A stretch of DNA of 64,000 nucleotides from an uncultured Clostridia bacterium (lineage in GTDB: Bacteria > Bacillota > Clostridia > Oscillospirales > Acutalibacteraceae): the NCBI GenBank assembly GCA_945874765.1, contig CAMCHQ010000003.1, forward strand, positions 121,101-185,100. The letters are read 5' to 3'. Position numbers and translations under genes: made by a program. The stretch's first letter is position 1; each line of letters opens with the position of its first letter. This document shows, in pieces, positions 52,457 through 61,084 of the stretch. The notes below the pieces were generated by a model. It searched no databases and had not been told where the DNA came from. It saw nothing but the letters and a program-made list of their open reading frames with translations.

Positions 52457-53569
52457 ATGTTAAATAAAGAAGATATTTTGAATACTTTTACATCTCTTGT
52501 ATCGATTGATTCTCCGTCAAAAGGCGAGAGGGAAATGTGCGATTATATCAAATCACGTTTTGATAAACTCGGTATTAAATATGAAGAGGATAATACAGGT
52601 AATCTTATCGGCGGTAATTGCGGCAATCTTTACGCTTACGTTGACGGCGAAAAGGATTTAGAACCGATTTTGTTTTCATCGCATATGGATACTGTCGAAC
52701 CGTCGAAAAACAAAAAAGCTGTTTTCGGCGATAACGGTTTAATAACAAGCGACGGCACTACCGTTTTAGGTTCTGACGATTTGGCGGGAGCTACTGCAAT
52801 TTTGGAAGCGCTTGACGAGATTAAGAAAAATAATATCCCACACAGACCTTTTGAAATTCTTTTTTCCGTCAGCGAGGAAACACTTTGCGACGGTGTAAAG
52901 CATTTTGATTTTTCTCATCTTAAATCGAAAGACGCTTATGTTTTTGACCTTGACGGCGATATCGGTAAGGCGGCATACTGCGCACCTACCATTATTTCGT
53001 TTAAAATCACAGTTTCGGGTAAGGCGGCGCACGCAGGATTTGAGCCTGAAAAAGGTGTTCATGCAGTTAAGGCGGCAGCAAGAGCCGTTTGTGATATCGA
53101 TTGCGGAATTTTTGATGATATGTCGGTTAATATCGGCAAAATCTCGGGAGGCGGCGCTACAAATATTGTTCCCGATAAATGCGAGGTATTCGGCGAGGTT
53201 AGGTGTTTTAATCATCAAAAGGCGATTGACAAGGTTGACGAAATCAAGTCTGTTTTTGAAAAAAGAGCAAGTGAAATTGGCGCAAAAGTTGAATTTGACA
53301 GCAGGCTTTGCGTTAAAGCGTTTGCTACCGATACAACCTGCCAAAGTGCAAAGAGGTTTGAAAATGCACTAAACAGATTAGGCAAAAAGGCGGAATTTGT
53401 TTCGACCTTCGGCGGAAGCGATAATAATTATTTTGCAAATAACGGTCTTAACGGTTTCGTTGTTTCAACGGGTATGAATAAGTGCCATTCGAGTGAAGAG
53501 TATACTTATGATTATGAACTTATCAATGCCGCACACCTTGCGTATGAGCTTATGAAAAGTGAAGAGTGA
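52457..53569 (+). CDS. M20 family peptidase (PepT-like)
   Basis: Di-zinc aminopeptidase of 370 residues, probably a cytosolic tripeptidase. Metal motifs: ILFSSHMDTVEPSKN (His, Asp near 78) and LGSDDLAGATAILEAL (near 107), then the catalytic SVSEETLCDG. The central dimerisation domain has SGKAAHAGFEPEKGVHAVKA, and the end KCHSSEEYTYDYELI holds the last ligand. AAGGAG precedes the ATG. Substrate inferred from family. Confidence 0.88.
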   Translation: MLNKEDILNTFTSLVSIDSPSKGEREMCDYIKSRFDKLGIKYEEDNTGNLIGGNCGNLYAYVDGEKDLEPILFSSHMDTVEPSKNKKAVFGDNGLITSDGTTVLGSDDLAGATAILEALDEIKKNNIPHRPFEILFSVSEETLCDGVKHFDFSHLKSKDAYVFDLDGDIGKAAYCAPTIISFKITVSGKAAHAGFEPEKGVHAVKAAARAVCDIDCGIFDDMSVNIGKISGGGATNIVPDKCEVFGEVRCFNHQKAIDKVDEIKSVFEKRASEIGAKVEFDSRLCVKAFATDTTCQSAKRFENALNRLGKKAEFVSTFGGSDNNYFANNGLNGFVVSTGMNKCHSSEEYTYDYELINAAHLAYELMKSEE

Positions 53570-53578
53570 TAGCTTTGC

Positions 53579-53596
53579 GGGCGATTGATATCGCCC
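53579..53596 (-). repeat. REP-like hairpin, degenerate copy
   Basis: GGGCGATTGATATCGCCC, lacking the GTAGGG end; same stem as the copy at 19798. Confidence 0.55.
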
Positions 53597-53724
53597 GTTT
53601 TGCAAACGAGAATTTCATAGGGGTCCCCAAAAGCGTAAGCTTTTTGGGGAAAAGGAGAAAGGAACGGAGTGTTTATTATGAATTTCAAGGAAATTCATTC
53701 AAACACGTAGTTTCTTTCGACGCC

Positions 53725-53747
53725 GTAGGGGCGAACACTGTTCGCCC
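53725..53747 (+). repeat. REP hairpin
   Basis: GTAGGGGCGAACACTGTTCG then CCC; almost identical to the copies at 7601 and 19845. Confidence 0.75.
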
Positions 53748-53807
53748 GTCGGTTGCCTTGTTATATCAAATGTATATCAATTGTTTATTAAGTTTTGGTA
53801 AAATCTA

Positions 53808-53835
53808 TTTACTCTCATTTTATTTGTGATATACT
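53808..53835 (+). promoter_or_regulatory. Promoter of the GPH transporter gene
   Basis: TTTACT (53808-53813), 16-base spacer, TATACT (53830-53835). Confidence 0.5.
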
Positions 53836-53870
53836 CAATATGTTAATTATTTATGAACCGAGGTGTCCTT

Positions 53871-55394
53871 ATGGGAAAGGTTAAGTCTTTTTTAAACAGT
53901 AAAATTGTTAAAAAAGATGTAGGCGAGCCGACATATCTTACCTGGAAAGAGGCTTTGTCTTATGCAATGGGCAGAGGTGCTCAGGGTATGAGCACAAGTA
54001 TGACAGCTTCTAAATATGTCAATTTCTTTATCACCGACGTACTTCATATCAAAGCACGCCACGCAAGTAACATTCGTCTTTATTGCGGTATTTTTGATGC
54101 GATTAATGACCCGATTATGGGTGTAATTGTTGATAAAACACGTTCACGCTGGGGCAAAATGAGGGGCTATATCAAATTTGCACCTTATCTTGTTTCACTT
54201 TTTATGATTCTTTTCTTTGTAGGTAATAACAATTTGTCCTATGGAATGAAAATGGCACTTACCGTTTTTGCTTTTGTAGGTCTTGACGTTACATATACAG
54301 CATTTGACGTACCTATGGGTGCGCTTGCCTTTTCTATGACGCCTAACGGAACGGAACGAACGAAGCTATACGGTATTGCGTCAATCGGGCGAATGATTCT
54401 CGGTGCAATTCCTGCGGCTCTTGTTGCTTTTGCCGCTTGGCTTCCGTATTTCAATTCAAATCTTGATAAGGCATATTTGGTTGCCGCTTTGTTATCGGCA
54501 GTATTTATTATTGTATTTACACGATTTACTTTTGCAAACTGTCAGGAGCGTATGGAACACAGCGAGGATACTCCGTCACTTAACGAATGTATCCACTTGC
54601 TTTTGACTAACCGTCCGCTTTTAATGCTTTTCCTTTGTAATATTTTCTTTGTTATTATTAAAGTTTCGGAGCAATGCTCTTTCTATTTTGCATATGACTC
54701 TCTTTTCAATGCAAAGTATAACGGTCTTCTTGATATAGTTAAGGCTCCCGGTTCTGTTTTGGCAGGTGTGCTTGTTCCTATTATTGTTGAACGTTTGGGC
54801 GCAAAGAGCGACAGCAAAAAGTTCTATCAGGTTTGCTGCGTTATGGGTATCGTTCTCAACGGTCTTTTTGCACTTTTAACTTATAACGGCATTATGAATA
54901 AGCCTTCGGATAAGCCTGTTTCAACTCTTACCGGTGTTATCGTTCTTGCATTTTCAATGCTTGTAACATTTCCTCTTGAATTTAAAAACCTTATGCAAAA
55001 GGAAATGGAAGCTGAAACAGTTGACTATGTTGAGTGGAAATCGGGCAGACGTGTTGAGGGTACAATGCTTTCGATTATGTCATTTACAGGTAAACTCGAG
55101 GGTACTCTTTCATCGTTCATTTGTCTTCAGGTTCTTGCAAGAACAGGCTATGTTGAGCATACAAGCGACGTTTCAACCGTTCAAAACCATTCAACTCTTT
55201 TAGGTCTTTTCCTTATGACTACGGTGTTCCCGATGATAGGTTATCTTCTTATGCTTATCCCTATGCATTTCTATAATATCACCGGCGACGGTCACAGAAA
55301 GATGATTAAGGAAATTATGGAGCGCAGAGAAGCCGAAAAGGCTAAAAAAGAACAGGAAAATGCCGAAACTCAAACAGTAGAGCAAAACGCATAA
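53871..55394 (+). CDS. GPH-family (MFS) sugar/glycoside:cation symporter
   Basis: Protein of 507 residues with about 12 membrane segments. FDAINDPIMGVIVDKTRSRW is the GPH signature (D-x-x-x-DPx-G-x-x-x-D), near residue 78. The C-terminal tail is charged (RREAEKAKKEQENAETQT). GPH carriers take up pentosides, hexuronides and oligosaccharides. With uxuA, uxuB and GH30 downstream a uronate or uronate-containing oligosaccharide is a reasonable substrate (inference). I use the ATG at 53871 with GAGGTG upstream; the earlier ATG at 53853 has none. Confidence 0.88.
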   Translation: MGKVKSFLNSKIVKKDVGEPTYLTWKEALSYAMGRGAQGMSTSMTASKYVNFFITDVLHIKARHASNIRLYCGIFDAINDPIMGVIVDKTRSRWGKMRGYIKFAPYLVSLFMILFFVGNNNLSYGMKMALTVFAFVGLDVTYTAFDVPMGALAFSMTPNGTERTKLYGIASIGRMILGAIPAALVAFAAWLPYFNSNLDKAYLVAALLSAVFIIVFTRFTFANCQERMEHSEDTPSLNECIHLLLTNRPLLMLFLCNIFFVIIKVSEQCSFYFAYDSLFNAKYNGLLDIVKAPGSVLAGVLVPIIVERLGAKSDSKKFYQVCCVMGIVLNGLFALLTYNGIMNKPSDKPVSTLTGVIVLAFSMLVTFPLEFKNLMQKEMEAETVDYVEWKSGRRVEGTMLSIMSFTGKLEGTLSSFICLQVLARTGYVEHTSDVSTVQNHSTLLGLFLMTTVFPMIGYLLMLIPMHFYNITGDGHRKMIKEIMERREAEKAKKEQENAETQTVEQNA

Positions 55395-55415
55395 CCGAAT
55401 AATTTTTATATTTCA

Positions 55416-55442
55416 GGCCTCACATTTGTGAGGTCTTTTTTG
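55416..55442 (+). terminator. Terminator after the GPH transporter
   Basis: CCTCACA-TT-TGTGAGG, then TCTTTTTT. Confidence 0.8.
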
Positions 55443-55470
55443 TTGACAATAGTGCATTATGTGATAAAAT
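55443..55470 (+). promoter_or_regulatory. Promoter of the Fn3-like secreted protein gene
   Basis: TTGACA (55443-55448), 16-base spacer, TAAAAT (55465-55470), directly after the terminator. Confidence 0.6.
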
Positions 55471-55503
55471 AAATAAAAACGGTAATTTATCGGAGGAATA
55501 TAT

Positions 55504-56541
55504 ATGAAAAAAATAATATCGCCGGTGCTTGGCGTTATTTTGGCGGTAACAATGCTGTCTTTTGGAAATATGACCGCCTTTGCGAATACTAAAAATACAG
55601 CGCCGGTTATCACTTTAAATTCAACTGCCGAGGTGTATGTTGACGCAAGTAATAAAAGTTATGTAGAATTTACACCCGATACCACGGGATATTATGAATT
55701 TTTCTGTTTTAATCAAAGTTTCGGCGGAAATATAATGGCTTCTATCGAGGATTTTGACGGCGAAACGGACAACAGCGTTATTAACGACTACAATCCGAAT
55801 CTTCTTTGCGCTTCAGAGCTTATGGCAGGCAAGACTTATTATTATGTTCTTGAATCTTCTGCCCCTGCTTTTTCAAGTGTTGTAAGCGTCAGGGCGCATA
55901 CTCACAATTTCGGCGCAGTCCAAACATATCCTGCTCATTTCGACCAAAACGACAGCGCTTTGAGTTATGACGGCTACAGTGAGAGCATTTGTGCTTATTG
56001 CCCTTTAAATACTGTAACGGCGTATTATTTTGCACCGGGCAAGGCAAGTTTAAAAACTAAAACATTTACGTATAATAAAAAGAAAAAAACAACTTCGATT
56101 ACGGTTTTCGACAGGGTCGGCAATGTGCTTTCACCGTCAAATTATACCGTAAGCTACAAAAATAATACCAATCCGGGTTATGCGACGGTTACGATTAAAT
56201 TTAAGGGCGTTTATACCGGCACAATGTCGTATAAATTAACAATCAAACCTAAAACCCAGTCGATATCTTCGCTTAAAAGCACAGGCAGAAAGAAAATATC
56301 GCTTAAATGGAAAAAAGATTCAAGTGTTACGGGATATCAAATTCAGTATTCAACCTCAAAAAAATATTCTAAAAAATCGACTAAAACAATTACGGTTAAT
56401 AAAAAGAGCACAACCTCTAAGTCAATTTCGAAGCTTAAATCAAAGAAAAAGTATTACGTAAGAATTCGTGGCTATAAGCAGTCGCAGGGCAAGAAAATTT
56501 ACGGTGCTTGGACTAAAACAAAAACTATTAAGGTTAGATAA
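55504..56541 (+). CDS. Secreted protein with C-terminal fibronectin type III-like domain
   Basis: Protein of 345 residues. A signal peptide (1-28, cleavage after AFA) is followed by a beta-rich part (about 35-130, YVEFTPDTTGYYEFFCFN, like a pre-peptidase C-type domain), a linker with HTHNFGAVQTYPAHFDQ resembling zinc/cysteine-type repeats (SICAYC), a middle Ig-like unit (KTKTFTYNKKKKTTSITVFD, NYTVSYKNN), and an Fn3 domain (about 255-345, KKISLKWKKDSSVTGYQIQY, YYVRIRGYKQSQGKKIYGAW). Strongly basic C-terminal half; likely binds the wall or a polymer. Confidence 0.75.
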   Translation: MKKIISPVLGVILAVTMLSFGNMTAFANTKNTAPVITLNSTAEVYVDASNKSYVEFTPDTTGYYEFFCFNQSFGGNIMASIEDFDGETDNSVINDYNPNLLCASELMAGKTYYYVLESSAPAFSSVVSVRAHTHNFGAVQTYPAHFDQNDSALSYDGYSESICAYCPLNTVTAYYFAPGKASLKTKTFTYNKKKKTTSITVFDRVGNVLSPSNYTVSYKNNTNPGYATVTIKFKGVYTGTMSYKLTIKPKTQSISSLKSTGRKKISLKWKKDSSVTGYQIQYSTSKKYSKKSTKTITVNKKSTTSKSISKLKSKKKYYVRIRGYKQSQGKKIYGAWTKTKTIKVR

Positions 56542-56558
56542 ATAATATAAATATATAC

Positions 56559-56587
56559 TTGAAACGTCTATTATAATATGATAAAAT
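56559..56587 (+). promoter_or_regulatory. Promoter of uxuA-uxuB
   Basis: TTGAAA (56559-56564), 17-base spacer, TAAAAT (56582-56587). Confidence 0.6.
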
Positions 56588-56632
56588 CAAGGTTGATAAA
56601 TATATTAATTCCTAAATAAAGGAGGCAAAAAT

Positions 56633-57703
56633 ATGCAAATGACTTTTCGCTGGTTCGGTAAGGACCTCGATACAGTATCTCTTGAGCAAATCAAGCAGAT
56701 TCCGGGCGTAGTCGGCGTTGTTCCGGCACTGCATTATCTTCCTGCGGGTGAAGCGTGGGAAATGGACGACGTGCAGAAAATGTACGACGAAATCACGGCA
56801 GCAGGCTTGACAATGGAATGTATCGAAAGCGTAAATGTTCACGAGGATATCAAGCTTGGCTTACCTACAAGGGACAAGCTTATTGAAAATTACAAAACAT
56901 CTATCAGAAATCTTGCAAAGGTCGGAGTTAAAGTAATTTGCTATAACTTTATGCCTGTTTTTGACTGGACAAGAACAGACCTTTATATGCCTTTGCCCGA
57001 CGGCTCTACCTGCTTAAGCTATGACGGCAAACAGGTTGAGGGTAAATCTCCCGAGGATATGTTCAAGGAGATTGACGATAACTCAAACGGCTATGCAATG
57101 CCGGGTTGGGAAACCGAAAGAATGGGCGAGATTAAAGAGCTTTTTGCAAAATATAAGGGCGTAACAGCCGATGATTTATGGGATAATCTTAAATATTTTC
57201 TTGAAGCGATTATGCCGACATGTGAGGAATGCGATGTCAAAATGGCAATCCATCCGGACGACCCGCCTTGGGGTATTTTCGGTCTTCCCCGTATTATTAC
57301 AGGCAAAGAGGCTATAGAAAAACTTCTCAATATGGTTCCGAGTAAGTATAACGGACTTACTCTTTGCACCGGCTCACTCGGCGCAAGCCCTGATAACGAT
57401 ATGGTAGAGATTATTAAAGCGGCAGGGGACAGAATTTATTTTGCCCACCTTCGTAACGTTTCTATCAATGACAGATGGTTTAACGAAACCGCCCACGAAA
57501 GTGCCTGCGGCTCACTTGATATGTATGAGATTGTTAAGGCATTGCAGGAGGTTGGATTTGACGGATATGTTCGTCCCGACCACGGCAGAATGATTTGGGG
57601 CGAGGTTGCACGTCCGGGCTACGGTCTTTATGACAGAGCTTTGGGTGTAAGCTATCTCAACGGTCTTTGGGAGGCTGCCCAAAAAAACAGAAAGGAAAAG
57701 TAA
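56633..57703 (+). CDS. uxuA: Mannonate dehydratase
   Basis: Dehydrates D-mannonate to 2-keto-3-deoxygluconate in glucuronate breakdown. 356 residues, TIM barrel. The start MTFRWFGKDLDTVSLEQIKQ, then GVVGVVPALHYLPAGEAW, the metal-binding KMAIHPDDPPWGIFGLPRI, and HLRNVSIN and RPDHGRMIWGE near the end are diagnostic of the metal-dependent UxuA family. AAGGAGG lies upstream. uxuB follows in three bases. Confidence 0.96.
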   Translation: MQMTFRWFGKDLDTVSLEQIKQIPGVVGVVPALHYLPAGEAWEMDDVQKMYDEITAAGLTMECIESVNVHEDIKLGLPTRDKLIENYKTSIRNLAKVGVKVICYNFMPVFDWTRTDLYMPLPDGSTCLSYDGKQVEGKSPEDMFKEIDDNSNGYAMPGWETERMGEIKELFAKYKGVTADDLWDNLKYFLEAIMPTCEECDVKMAIHPDDPPWGIFGLPRIITGKEAIEKLLNMVPSKYNGLTLCTGSLGASPDNDMVEIIKAAGDRIYFAHLRNVSINDRWFNETAHESACGSLDMYEIVKALQEVGFDGYVRPDHGRMIWGEVARPGYGLYDRALGVSYLNGLWEAAQKNRKEK

Positions 57704-57706
57704 ATT

Positions 57707-58558
57707 ATGTTTAATCACGAAAATTTAAAAGGTAAAGTTGCTGTTGTAACAGGCGGCGGCGGAGTTCTTTGCGCTGCATTTGCAAAAACTCTTGCGGCTC
57801 AGGGCTGTAAGGTAGCTGTTCTTGACCTTAATGAAGAGGCTGCGCAAAAATGTGCAGACGAAATTAATTCAAACGGCGGCGAGGCTATTGCTGTCGGCTG
57901 TAACGTTCTCGAGCTTGAGTCTATGGAAAATGCACGCAAGACTGTTAATGAAAAGCTCGGCACCTGTGATATTCTTTTAAACGGTGCAGGCGGTAACAAT
58001 CCAAAGGGCACAACAACAAAGGACACTCTTGAAAAAATCGACCTTGTTAAAAAGGATGAGAATGTAAAGACTTTCTTTGACCTTGACCCTAACGGAATCA
58101 GCTTTGTATTTAATCTTAACTTCCTCGGCACACTTATTCCTACTCAGGTATTCGCTAAGGATATGGCTGAAAAGGAAAAGGGCACAATCATTATGATTAC
58201 TTCAATGAATGCGTTTAGACCTCTTACACGTATTCCTGCTTACAGTGCCGCTAAGGCTGCCGTTAAGAACTTTACAGAGTGGATGGCAGTTCATTTTGCA
58301 CCGCTTGGAATCAGAGTAAACGCTATTGCTCCGGGCTTCTTCTCAACAAAGCAGAATGCTACTCTTCTTTGGAATGAGGACGGCACTCCTACAGAGAGAA
58401 CTGGCAAAATTCTTGCTGCAACACCTATGGACAGATTCGGCGAGCCGGAAGAACTTGCAGGTACGCTTCTTTTCCTTTGCGACGATACCTATTCAGGTTT
58501 TATTACCGGTGTAAATATTCCTGTTGACGGCGGATTTAACGCATATTCAGGCGTTTAA
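57707..58558 (+). CDS. uxuB: SDR-type fructuronate reductase (D-mannonate oxidoreductase)
   Basis: Short-chain dehydrogenase of 283 residues. The Rossmann motif AVVTGGGGVLCAAFAKTL, NGAGGNNPKG, catalytic serine in ITSMNAF and YSAAKAAVKNFTEW are present, with the closing VNIPVDGGFNAYSGV. Adjacent to uxuA, it matches the SDR-type UxuB of Bacillota, which reduces D-fructuronate to D-mannonate, and not the long-chain E. coli UxuB. The exact substrate rests on the neighbour. Confidence 0.88.
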   Translation: MFNHENLKGKVAVVTGGGGVLCAAFAKTLAAQGCKVAVLDLNEEAAQKCADEINSNGGEAIAVGCNVLELESMENARKTVNEKLGTCDILLNGAGGNNPKGTTTKDTLEKIDLVKKDENVKTFFDLDPNGISFVFNLNFLGTLIPTQVFAKDMAEKEKGTIIMITSMNAFRPLTRIPAYSAAKAAVKNFTEWMAVHFAPLGIRVNAIAPGFFSTKQNATLLWNEDGTPTERTGKILAATPMDRFGEPEELAGTLLFLCDDTYSGFITGVNIPVDGGFNAYSGV

Positions 58559-58571
58559 TTAAATACTTTTT

Positions 58572-58603
58572 AGGGCGATTTGATTAACATTTCGCCCTTT
58601 TTT
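58572..58603 (+). terminator. Terminator/attenuator between uxuB and GH30
   Basis: AGGGCGA pairs with TCGCCCT around a 13-base loop, then TTTTTT; it ends 15 bases before the GH30 start, so it limits read-through. Confidence 0.75.
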
Positions 58604-58617
58604 AAATAGGTGATGAA

Positions 58618-60228
58618 ATGGATAAAACCAAAAAGAAAAAGACGCTTGCAATTGCCATTTCCTGCCTTGTTGTAATTGTGATAGCTGTAGTTTTGTATAT
58701 TGCTTTCGGCGTTATCGGAACTGACAGCAAAACCGTTTATCTTCAAAGCGAAAAGGTGAACGCAAACAAAAACGGCAGTAACGTGACTGTTATTGATGAC
58801 AGCGTCGGCTATCAGCTTGTAAATGGCTTCGGCGCTTCTGCGTGCTGGTGGAGTCAGGATGTCGGTGCTTGGGATAATGCGGATGAAATTATGCAAGCGC
58901 TTTATGACGATAAAAATGGTATAGGACTTAATATATACCGTTACAATCTCGGCGCAGGCTCAAAAAACGATACTCATATTAAGGCTGAAAACCGCAGAAC
59001 AGAGTGCTTTTTAAATGCTGACGGAACTTATAATTTTAATAATGACAAAAATGCACAAACTTGTCTTGAACTTGCAAAAAAATATGCCGGCAAGGATATG
59101 CGCTTAACTCTTTTTTGCAACAGTGCTCCCGTTTACCTTACAAAAAACGGTGCGGCATACGGTACGCCTTATAAAAATGAGAATGACCCTTGGATTTCAA
59201 ACCTCGATAAATCAAAATATCCCGATTTTGCGGATTTTTGCTATAACAGTGCAGAATATTTTGTAAACAAGGGCTATCGTGTGACAAGCGTTTCGCCGAT
59301 TAACGAACCGCAATACAGTTGGGCAGCTTGGTATAACGACGACAATACGTATTCCGTCAATCAAGAGGGTTGTTATTATTCTAAGTATGAGGCAAGGGAT
59401 TTGCTTAAAACATTTGTAAAGAAATTTAAAGGCTCCGATTTGGATAAAAAGGGAGTTAAGGTTTCTATGTTTGAATCAGGCTCTATGGAGGGTGACGATT
59501 CAAGCTGTGCGGCATATATGGATTGCATTTTGGGCAGAGGTCCTAAATACGTTTTCAAAAATGCAAAGCTTCGCAAATATTTTAACGAGGTGAGTATGCA
59601 TTCCTATTGGTCGAGTGCAGATACTAAAAAGAACGCAGAAAGTTATTTTGCGGATAAATATTCCAAGTATTCAATTGCCGCAACGGAATATTGCCAAATG
59701 ACAGACGATAAAAACACGGGCGTTTATGACCTTATTTCCAAAGAGAAAAACGGTACAAACGGCACGTCAATAAAATACGGAGTTGCAATGGCAAATACAA
59801 TTATCGATGATTTGACAATAATGAATGCAAGCGAGTGGGATTGGTGGACTGCGTGCTCCTACGGCACATATACCGACGGCCTTATTTATCTTGATAAGGA
59901 CAACCACGAAAATCTTGATTTTTCAAAGAGATATTACTGTCTCGGTAATTTTTCCAAATTTATCAAAGAGGGTGCAACAAGAATTGCCTGCTCGTCAGGT
60001 GTTGAAAATGTAAAAAGCGCCGCTTTTGTCAATCGGGATAATTCAACCGTTGTGGTTTATGTAAACAATAATGATAAAAAGGTGTCAACCACACTTGATT
60101 GCACCGGCAAATATGCTGTTTACACAACCGATAGGGATAACGATATTGCAAAAACGAATTTCGGCAAAGCAGGTAAAGTAAATGTTACGCTTCCTGCCAC
60201 AAGCGTTGTAACGGTAGTTTTTGAATAA
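58618..60228 (+). CDS. Membrane-anchored GH30 family glycoside hydrolase
   Basis: Protein of 536 residues. A lysine-rich start and a membrane segment (about 9-32) leave the enzyme outside. The GH30 barrel shows VNGFGASACWWSQDVG, GLNIYRYNLGAGSK, the acid/base Glu230 in SPINEPQYSW and the likely nucleophile Glu357 in AATEYCQM; the C-terminal beta domain ends VNVTLPATSVVTVVF. GH30 includes glucuronoxylanases, beta-1,6-galactanases and glucosylceramidases; subfamily not assigned. Next to uxuAB and a GPH carrier, a plant-glycan substrate is likely. No clear secretion cleavage site. Confidence 0.88.
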   Translation: MDKTKKKKTLAIAISCLVVIVIAVVLYIAFGVIGTDSKTVYLQSEKVNANKNGSNVTVIDDSVGYQLVNGFGASACWWSQDVGAWDNADEIMQALYDDKNGIGLNIYRYNLGAGSKNDTHIKAENRRTECFLNADGTYNFNNDKNAQTCLELAKKYAGKDMRLTLFCNSAPVYLTKNGAAYGTPYKNENDPWISNLDKSKYPDFADFCYNSAEYFVNKGYRVTSVSPINEPQYSWAAWYNDDNTYSVNQEGCYYSKYEARDLLKTFVKKFKGSDLDKKGVKVSMFESGSMEGDDSSCAAYMDCILGRGPKYVFKNAKLRKYFNEVSMHSYWSSADTKKNAESYFADKYSKYSIAATEYCQMTDDKNTGVYDLISKEKNGTNGTSIKYGVAMANTIIDDLTIMNASEWDWWTACSYGTYTDGLIYLDKDNHENLDFSKRYYCLGNFSKFIKEGATRIACSSGVENVKSAAFVNRDNSTVVVYVNNNDKKVSTTLDCTGKYAVYTTDRDNDIAKTNFGKAGKVNVTLPATSVVTVVFE

Positions 60229-60245
60229 AATTTAAAATGTATAAC

Positions 60246-60285
60246 AAAACACCTCAGGGGCAATAATACTCTTGAGGTGTTTTTT
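60246..60285 (+). terminator. Terminator overlapping the SpoIIQ-like start site
   Basis: AAAACACCTCA (60246-60256) pairs with TGAGGTGTTTT (60273-60283), followed by T. The right arm contains the ribosome site GAGGTG of the next gene, whose ATG is at 60286. Confidence 0.75.
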
Positions 60286-61014
60286 ATGGCTACAAAAGAT
60301 AAACCAAATAATAAAAATTTAAGAGCGCTTTTTTCTGTCATTTGCCTTTGCATTGTTGCGCTTGGGCTGATAGTTTATTTTTCAACCAATTCCGCACATA
60401 CAACTGATGTAAACGAGGCAACAACGGTTGTCGATAAGGCTAAGGATAATAAAAACAAAAAGATTACAACTCAGCCGTCAACTGCCGTTACAACGCAGGA
60501 AAATTCAGCTTCAAAAACAACTAAAAAGCAGGAAAAGAAAAAGCCGACGACCGTTACCTCAACCGAGGTTTCAACTATGACGTCAAGCGATACGAATATT
60601 CCGTATAAATCGTTTTATAAATATCCAAGCGACGAAACGGTGTTGACGGGATACAGCGAGGAACTGGTTAAAAATAAGACTATGAATGATTACAGAGCGC
60701 ATACGGCTGTCGATTTCAAGGCGGCTAAAGGCTCAAAAGTTATTTCTATCAATGACGGCCTTGTGCTTTCCGTAACAAAAGATGCTATGCTCGGCACGGT
60801 TATTGAAATTGACCACGGCTCAAAACTCGTTGCACGCTATTGCGGTATGGATACGGTAAATGTGTCCGAGGGGGATTATGTAACTATCGGTGAAGTGCTC
60901 GGTACGCTCGGTACAACTCCGTTTGAGGAAAAGAGTGAAAGCCACCTTCATTTCGAAACTTTACTTGATAATAAATATGTAAATCCTCTCAATGTAATGG
61001 GCAAAACAGAATAA
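60286..61014 (+). CDS. SpoIIQ-like M23 peptidase-domain protein
   Basis: Protein of 242 residues: one N-terminal membrane segment (about 17-36), a Thr/Ser/Lys-rich linker (about 45-105) and a LytM/M23 domain. The metal motif H-x3-D is in RAHTAVDF and the H-x-H in SHLHFE, so the site looks complete, as in clostridial but not Bacillus SpoIIQ. ELVKNKTMNDYRAHTAVDFK and the NPLNVM end resemble SpoIIQ, a forespore membrane protein of the engulfment channel. General M23 function is surer than the SpoIIQ name; no spoIID neighbour is here. Confidence 0.75.
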   Translation: MATKDKPNNKNLRALFSVICLCIVALGLIVYFSTNSAHTTDVNEATTVVDKAKDNKNKKITTQPSTAVTTQENSASKTTKKQEKKKPTTVTSTEVSTMTSSDTNIPYKSFYKYPSDETVLTGYSEELVKNKTMNDYRAHTAVDFKAAKGSKVISINDGLVLSVTKDAMLGTVIEIDHGSKLVARYCGMDTVNVSEGDYVTIGEVLGTLGTTPFEEKSESHLHFETLLDNKYVNPLNVMGKTE

Positions 61015-61030
61015 ACCTTTGAAAAAATGA

Positions 61031-61067
61031 CAACAGCGGTCTGAACGATAAGTTCAAACCGCTGTTT
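61031..61067. terminator. Bidirectional terminator
   Basis: AACAGCGGT-C-TGAAC pairs with GTTCA-AACCGCTGTT between converging genes. Confidence 0.75.
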
Positions 61068-61084
61068 TATCTTAATTAGGAATT

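Larger units (their letters stand above)
53570..53800. other. Gap filled with hairpin repeats
   Basis: No supported gene. Contents: a GGGCGAT/ATCGCCC hairpin (53579-53596), a long TCCCCAAAAGC / GCTTTTTGGGGA hairpin (53624-53650), and a REP hairpin (53725-53747). Confidence 0.6.

Noticed and set aside
53566..53829. Open frame of 87 codons between the M20 peptidase and the GPH carrier
   Set aside because: It runs through three hairpin repeats, has no ribosome site, and its composition does not look like protein.
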